Source: CAG-791 sp963658695
GTDB lineage: Bacteria; Bacillota; Clostridia; Lachnospirales; Lachnospiraceae
Direction: 5' to 3'
Length of the DNA: 20,054 bases
NCBI GenBank assembly: GCA_963658695.1
Contig: CAVKRN010000044.1
Coordinates: 1 to 20,054 of the forward strand
The first letter of the stretch is position 1; each line of letters opens with the position of its first letter. The notes under the pieces are model-generated. The model saw nothing but the letters and a program-made list of their open reading frames with translations. It did no database searches and was not told the DNA's origin. Positions 1-7,509 of the stretch are shown in pieces. The translations under genes were made by a program, and so were the position numbers.

Positions 1-68
1 TGATCAGATAGTTTCTCTGGCTTGAGCAAACTAATGGCATCTTCTGCCTCTTTGTCGTATCGCATCAT
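1..68 (-). CDS. Possible 5' end of a leftward gene, partial
   Basis: On the minus strand an open frame begins at ATG 68 (or ATG 65) and runs off the left edge, reading MMRYDKEAEDAISLLKPEKL and onward. It is preceded by a plausible minus-strand promoter at 88-115, which would give a very short leader. The ribosome binding site is weak (TTGAG). About 22 codons are visible, too few to identify a family. The surrounding bases are richer in AT than the rest of the window. The fragment could equally be chance; a plus-strand frame is also open here. Confidence 0.25.
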   Translation of the reverse strand, partial: MMRYDKEAEDAISLLKPEKLSD

Positions 69-87
69 GTGTTTCTCAACGGCAAAG

Positions 88-115
88 AGTATATATTGTC
101 ATCGTTACCGAGCAA
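88..115 (-). promoter_or_regulatory. Possible leftward promoter
   Basis: Read on the minus strand, TTGCTC (115-110) and TATACT (93-88) are separated by 16 bases. This resembles a sigma-A promoter directed at the partial leftward frame at the window edge. The rest of 1-225 shows no other convincing gene or signal, apart from an imperfect inverted repeat near 185-220. Confidence 0.3.
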
Positions 116-225
116 AGAAACCGAGATGGATGTTAATGCTGCGTTTTATCTGGCGTTTCATTGTGTCAATTATAGCTGAGATGATCGGTTGAAGCTATCA
201 TTTCCTTCAAATCTGAACCGGCCAA

Positions 226-254
226 TTGGTTTTCACGTGGTGGTCTGTTATACT
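226..254 (+). promoter_or_regulatory. Sigma-A-like promoter for the GtrII-type gene
   Basis: TTGGTT (226-231) and TATACT (249-254) are separated by exactly 17 bases. The predicted transcription start near 261 gives a leader of about 100 bases to the preferred start codon at 363. No terminator or riboswitch-like fold is evident in that leader. Confidence 0.5.
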
Positions 255-362
255 CTGGAAAGTTAACCGGAGATGCATCGGCTGCCATTATTGTCTCTCA
301 CAGTGATAAGGCTGCAGCAAGATGAAAAGCCGGTTGAGAGCTATTGTTGGAGGCATTGGGAT

Positions 363-2030
363 ATGAGACTTGCCATTGAGCGAATGCGGATGCTGGCAAA
401 GCAAGACGCCGGCAGGGGGATACGAAGACGATTCTTGTCGCTGTATATTGGCGGATTGCTGATTTATCTTCCGCTGATTCTCCAGCGCCTGACCAATGAT
501 ATGGACGGCATGTGGGATCAGGACGATCNNNNNNNNNNGGCAGTGGTGGCGCTCGTACTGTTTGTGACCGGGATTTGCCTGTTGTTGGCGCTTTTGGGAC
601 TGAGGGGAAGGTCTGGAAAAGAGCGGCTTTTCGCCGCTGTGATCGGCATGCTGATCCTGGCGTCTCCGACGGTTTTATGCCAGCTTTCGTACAGTCATAT
701 GTCGATTAACGACGCGTTTTCATTTGTGCTGGCGGTGCTGGCAGTCTGGATGGTGCGAGAACCTGCACGGAATGCAGAGGAGACGCGAGGGTTCGCATGG
801 AACACGGAGGAGACGCGAGGAGCTGTGCAGGGTGCGGAAGCGGTGCGAGAATCCATGCAGGGTGCGAATAACACCGGCGGCTTACGGACATGGATGGACA
901 GATCCGGCGTCAGAATTGTTGTGTCTGCGCTTTTGACGGCGGTGATGATGGGGTGTTATCAGGCAACCCTGGGCGTTTTGTGCGTGACGGCGCTTTTTTA
1001 TTTCCTGCGGCTTCTGGACATGGGCACCTTGAAGCAGGCACTGTCCTTTGCCGGGCGTATGCTAGTATCGATTGTGCTCGGAGCGGCTTTGTACGAGGCG
1101 TTTTTGCAGCTCTTCCTTGGGGTGACGGGGGAGACGCTTTCGGATTACAACGGCGGCAACGCCGTGACGATAGGTGGAATGCTGCAAGGGCTGCCGGAGA
1201 ATCTGCGGCATACGTATACGGCGTTTGCGTTTTATTTTAGCAGAGAAGGGTACCATTTTAATCTGCTGCAGAGTCACCGGTGGTTTATAGTGGTGTATCT
1301 GCTGCCAATTGCGATTCTGGCAGGATTGGTGTACAGACTTTGGAGAAAGAAGGGCGTAGCCGCTGCGGCGCTGGCGATATTGGCGATTGTGTGGATCCCG
1401 GTTTTTGCCAACAGCTTTTTCCTGCTGGTGTATTCGGATACGATGATGCAGATGACCATGGGAATGGCGATGGTCGTGCCGCTTACGCTGTGCCTTGGAT
1501 GCGCGGATGGTCTCGAATGGTGCGGCTGTAGGATGTCGACTGGTGCCGGGCAAGGGCACTGCAGGCGCGGAATAATGGCTGGTGTCGGGATCGTTATTTT
1601 CCTGCTGTTGTACGGAATGGTTGGGCAGACGGTGACGGACCAGTATGCGATGTATGTGGGGCGGCGCTTTACCACGACGCTGGCGGAGCAGGTGCTAAAC
1701 CGGTTCACGGCGGCGGGCGCGGACTACACGGAGAATGTGGTGCTGGTGTATGGGACGCCGAAGGAGTCACCACTGTTCACCGCGACGGATTTGTACAACC
1801 GGGCGAATTCCTATGCGCAGTACGGCTCCTGGGCAACGGGCACAGAGGGAAATCGCCTGTGCTGGGGGCATTTCCTGGAGCAGCAGCTGCGGGTGAAGGT
1901 GAACTACGCAGAGGGAGATACACTGGAGACAATTTACAACTCGCCGGAGGTGGCGGCGATGCCGGTGTATCCGGCAGCCGGATCGACGGCGAATGTGTGG
2001 GGCGTGACCGTGGTGAAGGTGAGCGAGTAG
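363..2030 (+). CDS. GtrII-type membrane glycosyltransferase (assembly gap inside)
   Basis: Polytopic membrane protein resembling the GtrII / Glucos_trans_II family, which moves glucose from a polyprenyl-phosphate carrier onto a cell-surface polymer on the outer face of the membrane. The N-terminal segment with LIYLPLILQRLTNDMDG followed by an acidic WDQDD motif is typical: a first membrane helix, then an acidic external loop. About ten hydrophobic segments follow, then an external C-terminal tail. I prefer ATG 363 because TTGGAGG (347-353) sits 9 bases upstream. The upstream in-frame ATG at 273 has GGAG only one base away, too close to work well. Ten Ns at 529-538 fall just after the acidic motif, where relatives usually carry further conserved residues, so the true protein is probably longer. 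A 10-residue repeat lies in a loop (771-860). The donor could be made by the GT2 enzyme at 9901. Confidence 0.72.
   Translation: MRLAIERMRMLAKQDAGRGIRRRFLSLYIGGLLIYLPLILQRLTNDMDGMWDQDDXXXXAVVALVLFVTGICLLLALLGLRGRSGKERLFAAVIGMLILASPTVLCQLSYSHMSINDAFSFVLAVLAVWMVREPARNAEETRGFAWNTEETRGAVQGAEAVRESMQGANNTGGLRTWMDRSGVRIVVSALLTAVMMGCYQATLGVLCVTALFYFLRLLDMGTLKQALSFAGRMLVSIVLGAALYEAFLQLFLGVTGETLSDYNGGNAVTIGGMLQGLPENLRHTYTAFAFYFSREGYHFNLLQSHRWFIVVYLLPIAILAGLVYRLWRKKGVAAAALAILAIVWIPVFANSFFLLVYSDTMMQMTMGMAMVVPLTLCLGCADGLEWCGCRMSTGAGQGHCRRGIMAGVGIVIFLLLYGMVGQTVTDQYAMYVGRRFTTTLAEQVLNRFTAAGADYTENVVLVYGTPKESPLFTATDLYNRANSYAQYGSWATGTEGNRLCWGHFLEQQLRVKVNYAEGDTLETIYNSPEVAAMPVYPAAGSTANVWGVTVVKVSE
529..538. other. 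Run of 10 N (assembly gap)
   Basis: Exactly ten undetermined bases, a conventional scaffold placeholder, inside the GtrII-type gene. The reading frame continues across it only because of the placeholder length. The real gap size is unknown. Confidence 0.97.
771..860 (+). repeat. Three 30-bp degenerate tandem repeats within the GtrII-type gene
   Basis: Units at 771-800, 801-830 and 831-860 encode NAEETRGFAW, NTEETRGAVQ and GAEAVRESMQ, and a partial fourth begins at 861. Units 1 and 2 share the 15-base stretch GGAGGAGACGCGAGG-like core; unit 3 is more diverged. They lie in a charged loop between predicted membrane helices. The unit length is a multiple of three, so copy changes would keep the frame. 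Confidence 0.7.
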
Positions 2031-2075
2031 CGGATAAAAGTCGGACAGTTGCAATGATGGAGCTATAAATCATAC

Positions 2076-3398
2076 ATGATTGAGATACAGGAAAACGCCG
2101 GGAGGCGCCGCGCGGTTCTTGCCGGCTTGAATAAGGAAATGCGGCCGGAGCGCTACGAGGCAGCAATGGATGAGCTGCAGAAGCTGGCAGAAGCCTGCGA
2201 GCTGGAGGTGACGTCAAGAGTTGTCCAGAATGCAGCATCTATAACGCAGAAAACACTTTTGGGAAGCGGCAAGGTGGAGGAGCTGCGGACAGCGGTTTTA
2301 GCGGATGATGCGGATATTGTTATTTTTCAGGAGACGCTGACGCCGATGCAGGTGCGCAATCTGGAGGATGCGCTGGACACGGAGGTGCTGGACCGGACAG
2401 GAATTATCCTTTTGATTTTCAGCTCCAGAGCCCAAACACGGGAGGCCAGGCTCCAGGTGAAGTCCGCGCAGCTCCAGTACATGCTGCCAAGACTGGCCGG
2501 CATGCGCAAAAACTTAAGCCGCCAGGGCGGCGGATCGGGACGTTTGTCCAACAAGGGCGCCGGAGAGGAGAAGCTGGAGCTGGACCGCAGACATATCGAG
2601 CGGCAGCTTGCAGAGATCCGAAGGCAGCTGAAGGAAGTGGAACGGGAACGGGATACGCAGCGAAGCCGGCGAACACAGAGCGGACTGCCGCTGGTCTCCC
2701 TTGTCGGATATACCAATGCCGGCAAGTCCACTCTGATGAACGGTATTCTGGCACAGGATGAGACGCTGCAGAGCAGGGAACGCAAACGCGAAGAGAACGG
2801 AGAAAGCGGCAAGCGCGTTCTGGAAAAGGATATGCTGTTCGCAACACTGGATACGGCGGTGCGCCGCATTGATCTGCCGGGGCATCGTCCGTTTCTCTTA
2901 AGTGATACGGTGGGCTTTATCTCGGATCTGCCGCACACGCTGGTGGAGGCGTTTCACTCCACACTGGAGGAGGCATGCTATGCGGATCTTCTCGTGGAGG
3001 TGGTGGATTTTTCGGATCCGGAGTACCAGCAGCACCTTCGCGTAACCAGGAAAACGTTAGAGGACATTGGGGCGGGCGATATTCCGACACTGATTGTCTA
3101 CAACAAGGCAGACCTTTGTGAGAATCTTCCGGAAAAGCGCAGCTATCGGGATCACATCTATTTCTCTGCCCGGGATGCGGAGCAGTACGACGAGTTGCTG
3201 CACTGCATAGAAGAGGCGCTCGAGGGCAGAAAGGAGCATCACACCTACCTGCTGCCCTATGCAGAGGGCGCGCTTCTTCACTCGCTGCAGTCCAGATACG
3301 TGCCGGATCGCTTGGAGTATCTGCCGGAAGGCATTCTTTTGGAACTTACGCTGGGGGAAAGAGATGCTGCGGCTGTTGCGAAATTCGCCGAGGAGTAG
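2076..3398 (+). CDS. hflX: HflX-family ribosome-associated GTPase
   Basis: 440-residue GTPase of the HflX family. Members bind the 50S subunit and can split stalled or hibernating 70S ribosomes, notably after heat or antibiotic stress. The N-terminal HflX domain (about 25-140) includes LLGSGKVEEL. It is followed by the glycine-rich LSRQGGG region and a basic helical linker (about 165-200). The GTPase domain has G1 GYTNAGKST (211-219), the switch-region FATLD, G3 DTVGF (277-281) and G4 NKAD (343-346). An extra charged stretch of about 19 residues (roughly 228-250) lies between G1 and FATLD, where relatives have a short loop. The start codon follows GGAG at a longish spacing of about 13. It lies 45 bases after the GtrII-type gene, and rqcH follows after a repeat and promoter. 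Confidence 0.92.
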   Translation: MIEIQENAGRRRAVLAGLNKEMRPERYEAAMDELQKLAEACELEVTSRVVQNAASITQKTLLGSGKVEELRTAVLADDADIVIFQETLTPMQVRNLEDALDTEVLDRTGIILLIFSSRAQTREARLQVKSAQLQYMLPRLAGMRKNLSRQGGGSGRLSNKGAGEEKLELDRRHIERQLAEIRRQLKEVERERDTQRSRRTQSGLPLVSLVGYTNAGKSTLMNGILAQDETLQSRERKREENGESGKRVLEKDMLFATLDTAVRRIDLPGHRPFLLSDTVGFISDLPHTLVEAFHSTLEEACYADLLVEVVDFSDPEYQQHLRVTRKTLEDIGAGDIPTLIVYNKADLCENLPEKRSYRDHIYFSARDAEQYDELLHCIEEALEGRKEHHTYLLPYAEGALLHSLQSRYVPDRLEYLPEGILLELTLGERDAAAVAKFAEE

Positions 3399-3416
3399 CG
3401 GCTTTGAATGTGTTGC

Positions 3417-3480
3417 GTAACAGTTCACTCGCTGGCCAAGCGACAAGGTGGCGGAGAATGTCCGGATCAGGGGCCTTGCG
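3417..3480 (+). repeat. Dispersed repeat family A, copy A1
   Basis: Its 45-base core (3436-3480) matches the reverse complement of 12462-12506 with two differences. A 15-base flank, GTAACAGTTCACTCG (3417-3431), recurs reverse-complemented at 11617-11631. The core carries a small GGA/TCC hairpin. It is non-coding and lies between hflX and the rqcH promoter. Family unknown to me. Confidence 0.8.
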
Positions 3481-3492
3481 TGGCCGTTGCTG

Positions 3493-3521
3493 TTTACTCG
3501 ACGGCCGGGTTTTCTTATAAT
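3493..3521 (+). promoter_or_regulatory. Sigma-A-like promoter for rqcH
   Basis: TTTACT (3493-3498) and a perfect TATAAT (3516-3521) are separated by 17 bases. The expected transcript starts near 3528, directly at a short hairpin whose arms are CCGTG and CACGG (about 3526-3541), about 45 bases before rqcH. Confidence 0.6.
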
Positions 3522-3574
3522 GGACCCGTGCATACGCACGGACAGGGTTAGTATTTCTATGAAGCGAGGCATTC

Positions 3575-5386
3575 ATGGCATTTGATGGTTTTACAACAAG
3601 AGCATTGCAGGCGGAGCTGGCGGATAAGCTGACCGGCGCACGAATTTACCGCATCGCGCAGCCGGAGCCGGATGAGCTGCTACTGACGCTCCGGCCTGAG
3701 GCTTCCCGCGGCGGCGGGCAGGTGAGGCTTTTGCTGAGCGCGGACGCAACGCTCCCCCTGGTGTACATTACCGGTGAGAACAAGCCGGCACCGAATACGG
3801 CGCCGACCTTTTGCATGCTTCTTCGCAAGTATCTTCAGAACGGCAAAATAACGGCCATCACCCAGCCGGGACTGGAGCGGATTCTGCGGTTTGAGGTGGA
3901 ACACTTAAACGAAATGGGGGATCTGTGCCACCACGTGCTGGTCATCGAGCTGATGGGCAAGCACAGCAACATTATCCTCTTGGACACGGTGGAATCCGGC
4001 GAGAACGAGGTGATTCTGGACTCCATCAAGCACATCTCACAGATGGTAAGCTCGGTGCGCGAGGTGCTGCCGGGGCGGCCGTATTTTGTCCCGCAGACGC
4101 AGGGCAAGATCAATCCCTTCGAAGAGACCAGAGAGCATTTTGAGACGCTTTTGGCGGCGGAGAGCATGCCGGTGTCCCGCTTTTTGCTATCGCACTACAA
4201 CGGATTCTCTACGGTGATGTCGGAGGAGACGGTGTTCCGCGCGCGGCTCTCCCAGGACCGGAGTGCAGCGGAGCTTGACGGGCAGGAGCGGGAAGCGCTC
4301 TGGAATACCTTCCGGGACATCTTGACCAAGACGCAGGAGGGCGAGTTTAGGCCCTCGGTGTATTATCATTTAGGGGCGGCGGATGCCTTTTCCGGCGGTG
4401 AGCCCGTGGAGTTCGCAGCGCTCCCTCTCACGATGTATAAAGACCTTCCTGTGCGGCAGTTCGATTCCATCTCGGAGCTGATCGAGAGCTACTACCGGGA
4501 AAAGAACGCCGTGACCAGGATCCGGCAGAAATCCGCAGATCTTCGCCGGGTGGTGCAGACCATTCTGGAGCGCGACCTGCACAAGTACGATCTGCAGTCG
4601 CGGCAGATGAAGGACACGGAAAAGCGCGATAAATACCGTGTGTACGGCGAGCTTTTAAACGCGTATGGATACACCATTCCGGCCGGATCGTCACAGGCGG
4701 AGCTGGACAATTACTACACGGGGGAGAAGCTGGTGGTGCCGCTGGATCCTTCGAAGACGCCGCTGGAAAATGCCAAGCGCTATTTTGACCGCTATACCAA
4801 GCTAAAGCGCACCAAAGAGGCACTGGAAACCCTCATGCAGGAGGTGAAGGCGGAAATCGATCAGCTCGAGGGCATTCGCGAGGCGCTGAACATTGCCAGA
4901 ACCGAGGGCGATCTGGCCCAGATCCGCACCGAGATGGAGGAGTCCGGCTTTGTCCGGCGCCGCACGGACAAGAAAAGCATGCGAAAGCGGCCGTCCAAAA
5001 TCCCGGAATCGGAGCCCTTGCATTACCGCTCCAGTGACGGTTACGATATCTATGTGGGCAAGAACAATCTGCAAAATGACGAGCTGTCCTTCCATGTGGC
5101 ACGGCCTTCCGATATCTGGTTTCATGCCAATGATATCCCCGGCTCCCACGTGATCCTAAAGACGGAAGGAAAGCCCTTTGAGGAGGTGCCCGACCGCGCC
5201 TTTGAGGAGGCAGCACGTCTTGCTGCCTATTATTCCAAGGGACGGGACGCCGGCCGGGTGGAGATCGATTATCTGGAGCGTCGGAATTTGAAAAAGCCGG
5301 CGGGAGCACGGCCGGGATTTGTGATTTATCATACGAATTATTCTATCCTCGCAGAGGCCGATAAGAGCGGTCTGGAAGAGATATAG
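3575..5386 (+). CDS. rqcH: RqcH (NFACT / fibronectin-binding-like) ribosome quality control factor
   Basis: 603-residue homologue of Bacillus RqcH (YloA), which binds obstructed 50S-peptidyl-tRNA and recruits alanyl-tRNA to add C-terminal alanine tails that mark stalled proteins for degradation. The N-terminal NFACT-N domain opens with MAFDGFTTRALQAEL and contains PTFCMLLRKYL and IELMGKHSNIILLD, both typical. A coiled-coil middle follows (about 300-460). The NFACT-R domain starts near 486 with SSDGYDIYVGKNN and DIWFHANDIPGSHVI. At the position of the functionally important Asp97-Arg98 of Bacillus RqcH this protein has Glu101-Arg102, a conservative change. Its length is slightly above the usual 570-590. 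The start is set by the family N-terminus; the ribosome binding site (GCGAGG) is modest. It lies between hflX and yicC. Confidence 0.93.
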   Translation: MAFDGFTTRALQAELADKLTGARIYRIAQPEPDELLLTLRPEASRGGGQVRLLLSADATLPLVYITGENKPAPNTAPTFCMLLRKYLQNGKITAITQPGLERILRFEVEHLNEMGDLCHHVLVIELMGKHSNIILLDTVESGENEVILDSIKHISQMVSSVREVLPGRPYFVPQTQGKINPFEETREHFETLLAAESMPVSRFLLSHYNGFSTVMSEETVFRARLSQDRSAAELDGQEREALWNTFRDILTKTQEGEFRPSVYYHLGAADAFSGGEPVEFAALPLTMYKDLPVRQFDSISELIESYYREKNAVTRIRQKSADLRRVVQTILERDLHKYDLQSRQMKDTEKRDKYRVYGELLNAYGYTIPAGSSQAELDNYYTGEKLVVPLDPSKTPLENAKRYFDRYTKLKRTKEALETLMQEVKAEIDQLEGIREALNIARTEGDLAQIRTEMEESGFVRRRTDKKSMRKRPSKIPESEPLHYRSSDGYDIYVGKNNLQNDELSFHVARPSDIWFHANDIPGSHVILKTEGKPFEEVPDRAFEEAARLAAYYSKGRDAGRVEIDYLERRNLKKPAGARPGFVIYHTNYSILAEADKSGLEEI

Positions 5387-5434
5387 AAAACGCTACAGTT
5401 CGAGGGAAAATGGAGCAAAAAGCAGGAGGTGATC

Positions 5435-6316
5435 ATGGCAAAGAGCATGACAGGATATGGACGGGCGGAGCTGCAGCAGGGAGACTACCGGTTTACGGCT
5501 GAGCTCAAATCCGTCAACAACCGGTATCTGGATCTGAACATCCGGATGCCGCGGCAGCTGGCTCCCTTTGAGGCCCAGGTTCGGACTGTGCTGAAGCAGC
5601 GCATACTCCGTGGGAAAGTGGACGTTTTTATCAGCTACGAGAATGTTGGAGAGTCCGGTGTTCATGTTCACTGCAACCGGGCACTGGCAGCAGAATACGC
5701 AGCTTCCATGCAGGAGATGGCCAGGGACCTCTCACTCCCCTTTACGCTTACGGCGGAGCAGTTATCCGGTTTTCCCAATGTCCTGACGGTTGAAGAGACG
5801 GATACGGAAAATAACGACCTGGCCGCACCGCTTTTGGAGTGCGTTGGCCGTGCGGCCGAAGCATTTACAGCGGCAAGAGCGCGGGAAGGAGCCTTCATCA
5901 CGGAGGACCTTTTGAAAAAGTTAGATGGTCTTCAGACCGGCGTGGAGCAGATCCGGGAAAAGGGACCTGCCATCGTGGAGCAGTACCGAAAGGGCCTCTA
6001 TGAGCGCATGCAGGAGGTCCTGAAGGAAACGGGAATCGAGGAGACGAGAATCCTGCAGGAGGCAGCGCTGTATGCGGACCGCATCTGCGTCGACGAGGAG
6101 ATGGTACGGCTCGAGAGCCACATCCAGGCCGTTCGCGCCGAGCTTGTAAAGGAAGATGAGAGCGTCGGCAGGAAGCTGGATTTCCTGGTGCAGGAGATGA
6201 ACCGGGAGGCCAATACGATTCTATCCAAAACCAGCAATGCAGAATCGGCGGACATCGCCATTGAACTGAAAACCGAGATTGAGAAAATCCGCGAGCAGAT
6301 TCAAAACATGGAGTAA
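5435..6316 (+). CDS. yicC: YicC/YloC-family endoribonuclease
   Basis: Homologue of E. coli YicC and Bacillus YloC, stress-linked proteins reported to act as endoribonucleases in mRNA and small-RNA turnover. It opens with the family signature AKSMTGYGRAE and ends with the DUF1732 motif, including LDFLVQEMNREANTILSK and a final acidic helix. The frame is open from GTG 5429, but that codon overlaps the Shine-Dalgarno AGGAGGT (5424-5430). ATG 5435 is therefore the start, giving 293 residues, the normal length. It is 48 bases after rqcH with no terminator seen, so co-transcription is likely. In Bacillus the small gene remA lies between yloC and gmk; none is visible here. Confidence 0.93.
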   Translation: MAKSMTGYGRAELQQGDYRFTAELKSVNNRYLDLNIRMPRQLAPFEAQVRTVLKQRILRGKVDVFISYENVGESGVHVHCNRALAAEYAASMQEMARDLSLPFTLTAEQLSGFPNVLTVEETDTENNDLAAPLLECVGRAAEAFTAARAREGAFITEDLLKKLDGLQTGVEQIREKGPAIVEQYRKGLYERMQEVLKETGIEETRILQEAALYADRICVDEEMVRLESHIQAVRAELVKEDESVGRKLDFLVQEMNREANTILSKTSNAESADIAIELKTEIEKIREQIQNME

Positions 6317-6367
6317 CGATTCAGAACCAAGCACATCGTTGCAGACCGGAGGAAAAAGAGAAAAAGG

Positions 6368-6994
6368 ATGAACAAGCAAGGAAGTCTTACGGTGATGTCC
6401 GGGTTTTCCGGAGCGGGAAAAGGATCCATCATGCGGGAGCTGTTAAAGAGTCACCCGGAATACGCATTGTCGGTGTCGGCGACCACGAGAAAGCCGCGCC
6501 CGGGAGAAGTGGACGGGAAGGATTATTTTTTCCTGTCTCAGGAGGAATTTGATAAGCTGGTTGAAGAAGACGGACTCCTTGAGCATGCCGGCTATGTGGA
6601 CCACTGCTACGGGACGCCTCGGGCGTATGTGGAGAAGGCAATGGCAGAGGGTAAGGACGTTCTTTTGGAGATCGAGGTGCAGGGAGCGCGTCAGGTTAAA
6701 GAAAAGCGGCCGGATGCCATCCTTTTGTTCGTGACGCCGCCCTCTGCAAAGGAGCTTGAAAAGCGCCTCTACCATCGCGGAACGGAGACGGAAGAGGTGA
6801 TCAAGGGCCGGATGGAGCGTGCCGTCAAGGAGGCAGAGGAGATACAGTGGTACGACTATCTCATTGTCAATGACAATCTGCAGGAGGCGGTGGAACTGGT
6901 ACACCGCACCATCCAGGAAGCCAAAAACGCCCCTTTCCGCCAAAAGGCCTTCATTGCGGAGATTACAAAGGAACTTGGCGGCGCTACCGAATGA
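6368..6994 (+). CDS. gmk: Guanylate kinase
   Basis: 208-residue guanylate kinase, cytosolic, converting GMP and ATP to GDP and ADP. The P-loop SGFSGAGKGS (11-20) matches the family, with Phe where many members have Pro. SATTRKPRPGEVDGKDYFF is the GMP-binding segment. EVQGARQVK and LYHRGTETEEVIKGRM follow in the usual order, the latter in the LID region. Length is normal. GGAGG at 6349-6353 lies somewhat far upstream of the ATG, but an A/G-rich stretch follows it. It is 51 bases after yicC. The promoter of rpoZ overlaps the last codons of this gene. Confidence 0.95.
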   Translation: MNKQGSLTVMSGFSGAGKGSIMRELLKSHPEYALSVSATTRKPRPGEVDGKDYFFLSQEEFDKLVEEDGLLEHAGYVDHCYGTPRAYVEKAMAEGKDVLLEIEVQGARQVKEKRPDAILLFVTPPSAKELEKRLYHRGTETEEVIKGRMERAVKEAEEIQWYDYLIVNDNLQEAVELVHRTIQEAKNAPFRQKAFIAEITKELGGATE

Positions 6995-7003
6995 TGTTAT
7001 ACT
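6975..7003 (+). promoter_or_regulatory. Sigma-A-like promoter for rpoZ-rimO-pgsA
   Basis: TTGGCG (6975-6980), a 17-base spacer and TATACT (6998-7003), preceded by an extended -10 TG. It overlaps the gmk stop codon, so rpoZ can be made independently of gmk. Confidence 0.55.
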
Positions 7004-7026
7004 AATGTGCCGCATAGCGTAGAGTC

Positions 7027-7059
7027 GCTGGCCAGCCGAAAGTCCTCCATGAGGGAGGA
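7027..7059 (+). promoter_or_regulatory. Structured rpoZ leader: palindrome plus hairpin
   Basis: The perfect palindrome GCTGGCCAGC (7027-7036) is followed by a hairpin with arms TCCTCC (7043-7048) and GGAGGA (7054-7059) and loop ATGAG. There is no U-tract, so it is not a standard terminator. It lies in the transcribed leader of rpoZ, 49 bases before the start codon. Function unknown; it may stabilise the mRNA. Confidence 0.45.
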
Positions 7060-7107
7060 TAAATAGCCATATTTCAGTAATAAGCAACAGAAAGGAATTC
7101 GATACCG

Positions 7108-7509
7108 ATGATTCATCCTTCTTATGTAGATCTTATGAATGCAGTAAACCAGGGTGTTGAGGAGGGCGAAACGCCCATCATCAACAGCCGTTATTCCGTT
7201 GTAATGGCCACGGCTAAGCGTGCGCGTCAGATCGTCGACGGCGATGAGCCGATGATCGCAAACGCAGCCGGCAAGAAGCCGCTTTCCATTGCGGTAGAGG
7301 AGATGGAGCAGGGCGAGCTGAAGATCCTTCCTCAGGATGAGGCGGAGGTTCTTAGCTATGAGCAGAAGGACCGCGAGGCAGCAAGACGCCTGGAGTACGG
7401 ACTGACGGAGGAGTCTCTTCGTGAAACCGAGGAGGCGGAGAATGCGGCAGCATCCCAGGACGAGGATGAGGACGCAGACGATGACGATGTGGTTTCGGAC
7501 GAGGTATAA
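7108..7509 (+). CDS. rpoZ: RNA polymerase omega subunit with long acidic C-terminus
   Basis: Omega subunit, which helps assemble the beta' subunit of RNA polymerase. The conserved core spans about 1-85: MIHPSYVDLM, then INSRYSVVMATAKRARQI and KKPLSIAVEEMEQGEL. At 133 residues it is longer than the usual 70-100. The excess is a glutamate/aspartate-rich tail in which 14 of the last 26 residues are acidic (DEDEDADDDD). The ribosome binding site is AAGGA about 10 bases upstream. The stop codon directly abuts the GTG of rimO, implying translational coupling. Position after gmk is standard for Firmicutes. In Bacillus, coaBC and priA follow rpoZ; here rimO does. Confidence 0.93.
   Translation: MIHPSYVDLMNAVNQGVEEGETPIINSRYSVVMATAKRARQIVDGDEPMIANAAGKKPLSIAVEEMEQGELKILPQDEAEVLSYEQKDREAARRLEYGLTEESLRETEEAENAAASQDEDEDADDDDVVSDEV

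Noticed and set aside
7049..7066. A five-codon leader peptide starting at ATG 7049 before rpoZ
   Set aside because: No ribosome binding site precedes it, and the ATG lies in a hairpin loop. It is most likely chance.
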